Origin: Cruorifilaria tuberocauda
Lineage: Eukaryota > Nematoda > Chromadorea > Rhabditida > Onchocercidae
Reading direction: 5' to 3'
NCBI GenBank assembly: GCA_013365365.1
Contig: JABVXU010000807.1
Location: 1 to 19,758, forward strand
Length of the DNA: 19,758 nucleotides
A program made the position numbers and the translations under genes. The notes beneath the pieces are model-generated. The model had not been told where the DNA came from, did not search any database, and was given only the letters and a program-made list of their open reading frames with translations. This document shows, piece by piece, positions 13,501 through 19,758 of this stretch. Numbering within the stretch: the stretch's first letter is position 1; every line of letters starts with the position of its first letter.

Positions 13501-16500
13501 GGAAAACAGGAATCACATCATCTCTTCTTTCTATCTCTTTGCTCATTACTTTAATAGTAGTAGTGGCATTGTGTTGTTTTTATTATTTCATCATAGTGAT
13601 AATGATAATTTCATGATGATAATGATAAAGTGATAATCAATTTCAAATATATCAATTCTCTCATAAAGCTAAGTAATAAAAAAAGTTAGAATATTGAAAA
13701 AAAATCCGAAAAAAAATCTTTTACTTTTCTGCAATCATTTATCAAATAAAATTTATTTTTCGAAGCTCAAAACTCAAAAAAAAAACGATAATTTAAACTT
13801 TTTAAAAGGTTTGAGTCCAAGGTTTAGAGTTCAAAATGAAAAAAAAAAGGATGATTTAAACTTTCTGAAAAGTTCAAGTTCAAAGTTCAGTGTTCAGAAG
13901 AAAAAAATGATTTAAATTTTCTGAAAAATTCAAATTCAAAGTTCAGTGTTCGGGAGAAAAAGATGATTTAAACTTTCTGAAAAGTTCAAGTTCAAAGTTT
14001 GCAGTTCAAAATGAAAAAAAAAAAGATAAATTAAACTTTCTGAATTTAACTTATCATTATTTCTTATTTCGCTTTATCAGGATAAAATTTAATGAAACTT
14101 TCAAAGATGATTTTATCAATACTCAAATTTAAACTTACTCAAATTCCATAATATATGAAATATTTGAATTAGTTTCAGCTTTAATAATTCGTTCAAACGA
14201 TGGCTCCATGAGACACTGCACGTATTTCTGCAATTTCGAATAATTACGACGAAATGAAGAAAGGATTGATTTCCATAAGATACGTAACGTTGCCAAGATA
14301 CCTTTTCATCTATCCCAACTTTCCAGAATGCTCTGAAAGTGGTCATCGATGAGTTGACACTTTGAATTTTACAACTAAAGTTGCAATAGTTCAAATGTCA
14401 TCACATCTAGCTATTATCAGTGTTAATTTAATTTCTCATGAATTTTTTCCTACTAATTCATTTAATCACTTAAATAAATTCACTTAAATTTTATAATATT
14501 TAATTTGGAAACGGGGGAAAAAAAAGAGGTAAAAGTGAAATTTACATTGAAAAGTGTAGCATTCTGATGACGATGAGCACGATGAAGGATTGTTTCAAAT
14601 CGTGTAAGAAAGGTAATAAACGGTACAACTTCGGTTTCATTTCTAAGATACAGTGACATTTCCATTGGTATTGTATACGGTATATTACCAATTTCAGCTA
14701 ATACAAATGCATCATCTGAAATTATCCTTCAGAGAATTTCATGATGAAACGAAGAAATAGGAAGAAAGTATCTTTAGTTAATAGATTTCATTATAAAGTT
14801 CGTCTTATAGAATTTATCAAACTTTATCATTTAAATGTTAAATCCAACGGTTATGAAGTGATAAGTGATAAGTTAGATATGAAATCATCCTTCAGAGAAT
14901 GATGAAACGAAGAAATGAGAAGAACGAAGAAAATGAAGAAAGTATCTTTAGTTAATAGATTTCATCATAAAATTCGTTTATCAAACTTTATCATTTAAAT
15001 GTTAAATCCAACGGTTATGAAGTGATAAGTGATAATTTAGATATGCTTTTTTTTTTTTGATAAGTTAGATATGCTTTTTTTTTTTGATAAGCTAGATGTG
15101 CTTTTTCTTTTTTGATAAGTTAGATATGCTTTTTCTTTTTTGATAAGTTAGATATGCTTTTTTTTTTTTGATAAGTTAGATATGCTTTTTTTTTTGATAA
15201 GCTAGATGTGCTTTTTAACGATATGATAATTTTTAATTAATAAATTAATTAGATTTGCATAGATATGCTCGATTAAAGCATATCACATGCTCTCAGATTG
15301 TTATCACTTCTTTTGATCATTTCATCGTCAATATACTATATCGGCTTATCAGTATCACATAATATCTTATCAAAGTATGACGGATGGATAATTAACCATA
15401 GTTTATCATCATCTTTAAGGCATAAAGGAGGATTTACTCCCACAAAATTCACATTTCAATTATTTTCAATTAAGTCATATATCTTATGACCTTTACTTTT
15501 ATGCTATATCGGCTTATCAGTATCATATATCTTATGACCTTTACTTTTATGATATATCGGCATACCAGTATCATATATCTTATGATCTTTACTTTTATGC
15601 TATATCGGCTTACCAGTAACTCCCTAATCCATCATTTTATGATGATCAAAAAGTATCTTATCAAAAAATTACTAAAATCACTCCTCAAATAAAATCATCC
15701 TTTGACTGATTGCTATAAGCAAATCTTCTACTTCTACTGAATAAAGTCATTACGTTGTCAATAATCAATAATCAATAATCAATAATCAAATTGATATACC
15801 CAAAATATCAACAAGCCAAATTATTGATGCTCTAACAATCTCAAAGTCAATCTCAAACTTCTCAACTTTCACAACTTAGATCGTTTACGATAAAAGAACG
15901 ATAAATTGATTTCTTTTTAGGTTAAGTGATAAGTAAAATGACGAAGAAATTACCCAGTAATTTTAATCGTGTTGAAACAGAAAAATAATCATATTTGTTT
16001 TGTAAATGATCGATGAGAAGCTTCCAATAATCAAGTTCATATTCAACACGATAGTAACCGTGAAAATTTGGATCGAGTACCAATGTACGTGATGCATGAT
16101 ACAGTTTTACTAAAATTTATTTAAGATAATTAAATTAATTCATTTATGATAATTGATAATCGTGATAATTCATTCATTCTTTAAGATTTGTCTAATGATT
16201 GTTTTTTTTTTTTTTTTTTGGAAGTAATCTAATAATATCATAATGCGATTACATATTCAAATTAATCATGACTTTTAATTGAACTAGATGATAGATAAGA
16301 TATGATTGATAAAATTAGGAAGTATGTGATAACATTAACATTGCACTATAATAATAATCAATAATTCATATATTTTAATAAAATAATCAATTCCGATAAA
16401 TCATAATGAAATTACTTATTTAAATTAATCATGATTTTTAATTGAACTAAATGATGTGATAATGTTAACATTACAACATAATAATCAATAATTCGTATAT

Positions 16501-19500
16501 TTTAATAGAATAATCAATTCTGATAAAATCATAATGAAATTACTTGATTAAATTAATCATGATTTTTAACTGAACTAGATGATAGATAAGATATGATTGA
16601 TAAAATTAGGATGTATGTGATAACATTAACGTATGTGATAACAATCAATAATTGGTATATTTTGATGGAATAATTAATTCCGATAAAATTTAACTTACAT
16701 TTTTGATTCTCTTCCAACCAATGAACTTCATCATGCTCATTTTCTCGTGTAAATATCGGTATTTTCCATTGTGTATCCACAAATTGACTATTATTATCAA
16801 AATCAAATATTTGTTGAGTAATTTCAAAGTAATCATCAATTTGTCGAACCTAATAATAAAGTGTTATCAGTTATCATTGATCTTATAATCCTTATCTTAA
16901 TCCTCATAATCCTTATCTATAATTATAATAACAATTTTAAAACTTTAATGATAATAATATTTAAACTTTCGAGTATCTCTGTCGAGTATAGTATACCTAA
17001 AATTCAAAGTTTAAACTAAACTATAGTTTAAACCAGAAGTATGATATTTTTAAAGAAATTAAACTTTTTTTTCTCTCTATTCTCTTCTACCTGTTCTACT
17101 TACTTTTTTATCTATCCTATGTTGATTTTACTTGATAATTAATCCGATATTTCTATGAAGATGATAATTAGATTAATTAAAAACCTAATTAAATGATTAA
17201 TAATTAAGGGCAAAATGGAATACTTTCAATAGTGGAAATCCTCGTTGATAAATCCATGAATCAATATAACCATAAACCGAGAAATTAGTGCCCAAGAATG
17301 GATCACGATGATCAGTTCCCTTGAAAATTCTTCAACAAAAAAAAATCAATGATTATACAATCGTAATAATAGTGATAATAATCAATAAGTATTAAATAAC
17401 TATTAAATAAATAAAAGATAGAAAAGAATTTTGTTAGATTTATTCAAAAATTTTAATTTAAAAAAAGAAAAAAACTTGATCTAAATGATCTTAAGTTTTT
17501 TCAAAAATTAAAATTTGAATTACTTTAAATTATAATTATTACTTAAAGTATATCGTAATTCTACGATTGTTTCTAGATTATCTACAATTTTTACTTTAAA
17601 AAAACTTACGAAATTTAACTCTAAAATTTTTAACATACTTTGAAAAACTCCTCAAAAAGTCGCTTCTTTCAGCATTTGAATAAGCAAATTCCACCAGGTA
17701 AAGGTTTAATCCTTGTCGAAATACTTCTTGACCTATCGTTGATTCTACCATACGAATTACTGCTGCTCCCTTAAACAATCATTGTATTGTGAAGTAAAGT
17801 AAAGTAATTCATTAAAATTAGATCACTTATATCCAAAGGTAATTTAATTTATCAACCTAATTAAAGTATTACATATAATTTTGATGCATATTTAGCCTAT
17901 TGAAATAAAGTAATTCGTTAAAATTAGATCATAAAGCATCCAGGCTAATTAAGGTATTACTTATAGTTTTGATATATATTTAGCCTATTGAAATAAAATA
18001 ATTCGTTAAAATTAGATCATAAAGCATCCAGGCTAATTTAATTTATCAATCTAATTAAAGTATTACTTATAGTTTTGATGTATATTAGCGTATTGTTAAA
18101 TTTTTCAATGGTTATTAATAATTGCACGATTTTCAGGCTAAGGTATTTCATCATTTTATCATGATTTCATCATTTATCATGCATTATGATGAATTTCTTT
18201 ATAACGATTTGATCGTAATATAGCCAAGATAAAATGTTATATAGATAAGATATGGAAAGAGCCAAGATTAATCGTAATATAGCCAAGATATGAAAAACCA
18301 TAAATCGTATACCTTATTATAGATTATTTTAATATCCTGACCATGTATCCGATCACTGTTTTCCTTTAAGCTTATTGGTTGCGTCATTGTCGTATGCTGA
18401 TCGCTTGATAATGCTTTTAGAGTGATATCAGCAGCAAAACATTGCGACTTCAAAGATTAAAATTACTAAACAGTTTATCAGATAGGAATCTAATTGATCA
18501 TTTCATAGGAATTCATTTGATAATAAAGTAAAATTCAATTTTGATAATAAAATAAAATTAAAATTTGATAGAAAAATATAACGATTTAAATTAGCTCTCT
18601 AAAAGTACAACTTAAAAATCAAGTATTTAAAAGTATAAGTTAAAAAAGAGCTATCCAAAAATATAACTTAATCTGAATAATTTAATTGTAATAAAAGTGC
18701 AACTTAAAAATCAGCTATTTAAAAGTATAAGTTAAAAATCAGCTATCCAAAAGTATAACTTAATTTGAATAATTTAATTCTAATATAATTTTCTTTTTCA
18801 AAGGTGTTACATTTATTTATAAAAATTTCGAATTATTAATTAATATAGAAATAGTATAAATAAATTTCTGAAAATAAATTATTCTTTAACAAATATCAGT
18901 TTCGACCATAATTTCAGTATAAAATCTGTCTAGCATTATTTATTTAATCGCTAATACTGTTAATATATATGTCTTTCAGGAAAATCGTTGTAAAATTACG
19001 ATAATTAATTTCGATTGCATTTTATTCAGAATTTTAAATAAATTATCATAACTTATTTTAATACAATCCTATATTCTTTTGTAGAGAGGTAATTTTTTTT
19101 TTGTTTGATAACTTCGTAATAATTTCGAGGATTACGCTAATTCGATAATAGTGATAATTTTGAGAATTACGATAATTTTGAGAATTACGATGATTTCGGG
19201 AATTGTGATAATTTTGAGAATTGCGATAATTTTGAGAATTGCGATAATTTTGAGAATTGCGATAATTTCGAGAATTGTGATAATTTTGAGAAATGTGATA
19301 ATTTTAAGAATAGTGATAATTTTGAGAAGTGTGATAATTTTAAGAAAAGTGATAATTTTGAGAATAGTGATAATTTTGAGAATTGCGATAATTTCGAGAA
19401 TTGTGATAATTTCGATGATAGTGATAACTTCGTATAAAGTACCATTCGTAGTGTTGTATTCTCAACAAAATCAGCTGCTTTCTGTCCCATCATTGTTGCA

Positions 19501-19559
19501 AAGCCTTCATTCAACCATAAATCATTCCACCAACGCATTGTCGCCAAATTTCCAAACCA
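10588..19559 (-). CDS. M1 zinc aminopeptidase (APN/ERAP-like), 5' part missing
   Basis: Gluzincin metallopeptidase that removes N-terminal amino acids; family members are usually type II membrane or secreted enzymes, often of the gut surface in nematodes. Exons (minus): 19559-19443, 18447-18313, 17769-17639, 17329-17224, 16849-16699, 16109-15954, 14715-14546, 14227-14139, 13460-13329, 12231-12064, 11847-11776, 11478-11413, 11290-11218, 10743-10588; 573 residues, phases all consistent. Numbering from the window's first residue: [20 protein letters not shown] carries the third zinc ligand Glu18; Tyr82 in [12 protein letters not shown] is the transition-state tyrosine; the beta-sandwich is followed by the ERAP1_C-type helical domain, whose start is marked by [13 protein letters not shown] (225-237). 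The HExxH exon, the N-terminal domain and any membrane anchor lie right of the window. CX6C at 363-370 matches a conserved disulfide; a second conserved pair is absent. Long introns are filled with tandem repeats. Substrate preference is not predictable here. Confidence 0.93.
10971..11122. repeat. Tandem duplication, 85 bp x 2 (intron)
   Basis: Segments starting at 10971 and 11056 share a block in which TTTATTAAAAGTTATTATC is followed by TGTGATCATT and ATCAAAAAATCA, with scattered substitutions. The duplication lies in the last intron of the aminopeptidase gene. Confidence 0.7.
11633..11767. repeat. Tandem repeat, ~33 bp x 4 (intron)
   Basis: Four copies starting at about 11633, 11665, 11698 and 11735, each with TGAATT, a short variable part, then ACTATTTAAATATATG. 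Spacing is 32, 33 and 37 bases. The array ends next to the 5' splice site of the exon at 11847-11776. Confidence 0.8.
12630..12990. repeat. CAGTATTTT/TATATTAATA degenerate array (intron)
   Basis: Highly degenerate tandem sequence made of CAGTATTTTCAACAGTATTT and ATAGTATATTAATATAG alternating through the 1.1 kb intron between the exons at 13460-13329 and 12231-12064. Unit length varies from about 35 to 80 bases, so copy number cannot be set by eye. A smaller GCTATTAG x 3 run precedes it at 12578-12600. Confidence 0.7.
13787..14045. repeat. Tandem repeat, 53-63 bp x ~4.5 (intron)
   Basis: Copies begin at about 13787, 13850, 13907, 13962 and 14025 with GATGATTTAAACTTTCTGAA, continue with AGTTCAAGTTCAAAGTTC and end in a poly-A run. 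Changes in poly-A length explain the spacing differences. The array lies in the intron between the exons at 14227-14139 and 13460-13329. Confidence 0.85.
14717..15045. repeat. Direct tandem duplication, ~165 bp x 2 (intron)
   Basis: The segment from 14717 to about 14880 is repeated from about 14881 to 15045. Both copies contain ATCCTTCAGAGAAT, GAAAGTATCTTTAGTTAATAG and TTAAATCCAACGGTTATGAA in the same order; the second has an extra AAGAACG-like insertion and lacks part of the TATAGAATTT segment. The first copy starts exactly at the 3' splice site of the exon at 14715-14546, so the unit includes that acceptor's upstream context. Confidence 0.88.
15031..15217. repeat. Tandem repeat, 26-28 bp x 7, with TGATAAG core (intron)
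   Basis: Copies start at 15031, 15059, 15086, 15114, 15142, 15170 and 15196. Each reads GATAAGTTAGATATGC followed by a T-rich run; two copies have GCTAGATGTGC instead. Six of the seven contain TGATAAG. The array grows directly out of the end of the 165 bp duplication, whose last part is the same motif. Confidence 0.92.
15476..15619. repeat. Tandem repeat, exactly 48 bp x 3 (intron)
   Basis: Three copies at 15476-15523, 15524-15571 and 15572-15619 with no indels and only a few substitutions. The unit begins CATATATCTTATGACC and ends with CTATATCGGCTTATCAG plus TAT. A diverged partial copy of the end is at about 15334-15356. The 48-base period keeps a plus-strand frame open, which is why a short spurious plus-strand frame appears here. 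Confidence 0.93.
15760..15787. repeat. AATAATC heptamer repeat x 4
   Basis: A perfect seven-base repeat in the same intron as the 48 bp array. It is a simple short tandem repeat with no other features. Confidence 0.85.
16259..16690. repeat. Tandem repeat, ~130-160 bp x 3 (intron)
   Basis: Three copies begin at about 16259, 16419 and 16551 with AATTAATCATGATTTTTAA and continue with TGAACTAGATGAT, GTGATAACATTAACATT and AATCAATAATTCATATATTT. The third copy is internally rearranged and runs up to the 5' splice site of the exon at 16849-16699. A run of 18 T at 16202-16219 precedes the array. Confidence 0.85.
17797..18097. repeat. Tandem repeat, ~100 bp x 3 (intron)
   Basis: Copies from about 17797, 17901 and 17991. 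Each contains AAAGTAATTCGTTAAAATTAG, AGCATCCAGGCTAATT or its variant, and TATTACTTATAGTTTTGAT, ending TTTAGCCTATTG. The middle copy is shorter by an internal deletion. The array lies in the intron between the exons at 18447-18313 and 17769-17639. Confidence 0.85.
18210..18288. repeat. Short direct repeat (CGTAATATAGCCAAGAT)
   Basis: The 17-mer CGTAATATAGCCAAGAT occurs at about 18212 and again at about 18271, near the 5' splice site of the exon ending at 18313. A partial AGCCAAGATTAA copy lies between them. Confidence 0.7.
18601..18784. repeat. Tandem repeat, 92 bp x 2, with ~30 bp sub-units (intron)
   Basis: Copies at 18601-18692 and 18693-18784. Each 92 bp unit is itself three related segments of about 30 bases built on AAAAGTATAACTTAA. 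This higher-order structure implies an older short repeat that was later duplicated as a block. Confidence 0.85.
19153..19422. repeat. Minisatellite, exactly 18 bp x 15 (intron)
   Basis: Fifteen successive 18-base units without a single indel, consensus GATAATTTTGAGAATTGC with substitutions at a few positions; degenerate units flank it at 19135-19152 and 19423-19439. On the minus strand it begins about 20 bases inside the intron after the exon carrying the zinc-ligand glutamate. Because 18 is a multiple of three it stays open in a frame on each strand. Alignment with other M1 enzymes leaves no room for an insertion here, so it is intronic. Confidence 0.95.
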
Positions 19560-19655
19560 CTAAAAATAAAATTTAAAATTTTATTAATTTGTTAAATTTG
19601 TCTCTAATCCATTCCATCTTTCTATTATATCAAATAATAATAATAATTTCGGCAT

Positions 19656-19758
19656 GCAATATTGGAATTCCTCCGGAATCATGCAATATCAGATCTCTGG
19701 AATCATATTACTTTGGTAATTTCTGGAATTATATTAATTTTGCTAATCTCTGAAATTA
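19656..19758. repeat. Degenerate ~28 bp tandem repeat, cut by window edge
   Basis: At least four degenerate copies of a unit resembling TCTCTGGAATCATATTA with GCAATATC- or TTTGGTAAT-like starts, running to the right end of the window. It lies in the intron upstream of the first aminopeptidase exon seen here. Confidence 0.7.

Noticed and set aside
15298..15692. Plus-strand frames with repeated [19 protein letters not shown] segments
   Set aside because: They come from the 48 bp tandem repeat inside a peptidase intron; the period is a multiple of three, which keeps the frame open.
19151..19576. Plus-strand open frame of 141 codons rich in Ile/Leu/Arg
   Set aside because: It is the 18 bp minisatellite read in a frame without stops, continued across the antisense of a well-supported peptidase exon. 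No independent coding features.

Overview
The window looks like AT-rich nuclear DNA of a nematode. The three recognisable genes are broken into 6, 9 and at least 14 coding exons by mostly short introns. Their proteins are closest in recalled comparison to nematode members of their families; the RbAp48-type protein in particular resembles C. elegans LIN-53. One gene start has a polypyrimidine-AG site just upstream of the start exon, as expected for spliced-leader addition. Intron sizes and base composition would suit a filarial (clade III) worm, but this is inference and no species is claimed. All exon joins were placed by hand using splice sites, reading phase and family conservation. The coding lengths of the three minus-strand models all close in frame.

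Layout: (1) 1-317 holds a TAA microsatellite and the last exon of an unrecognised plus-strand gene. (2) 318-1502 is a tail-to-tail intergenic stretch with one strong hairpin. (3) 1503-3106, minus, is the pre-mRNA splicing factor ISY1, 272 aa in 6 coding exons, with the start codon alone in the first. (4) 4006-6614, minus, is a complete RbAp46/48 (RBBP4, LIN-53/RBA-1) histone-binding WD40 protein, 418 aa in 9 exons. ISY1 and RBBP4 lie head to tail about 0.87 kb apart. (5) 6615-10587 is a 4 kb stretch without a convincing gene but with a fold-back cluster and several small tandem repeats. (6) 10588-19559, minus, is the C-terminal two thirds of an M1 zinc aminopeptidase (aminopeptidase N/ERAP type). 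It has 14 exons and 573 residues in the window, from just after the HExxH exon (off the right edge) to the stop codon and an AATAAA signal.

The housekeeping genes and the peptidase gene contrast sharply. ISY1 and RBBP4 introns are 77-367 bp and show no tandem repeats. In the peptidase gene almost every intron longer than about 400 bp carries its own, unrelated tandem array (18, 27, 33, 48, 55-63, 85, 92, about 100, about 140 or about 165 bp units), while its short introns carry none. Several arrays contain TGATAA/TGATAAG, the core site of GATA factors that drive intestinal genes in nematodes.

No mobile element with a coding capacity, no tRNA or rRNA, and no CRISPR-like array was seen. The most useful oddities are a high share of AAG/GAG 3' splice sites (7 of 27, each forced by reading frame), the repeat-filled peptidase introns, an 18-bp array that stays open in frame with the upstream exon, a paired loss of two conserved cysteines in the peptidase, and the miRNA-sized hairpin at 797-858.
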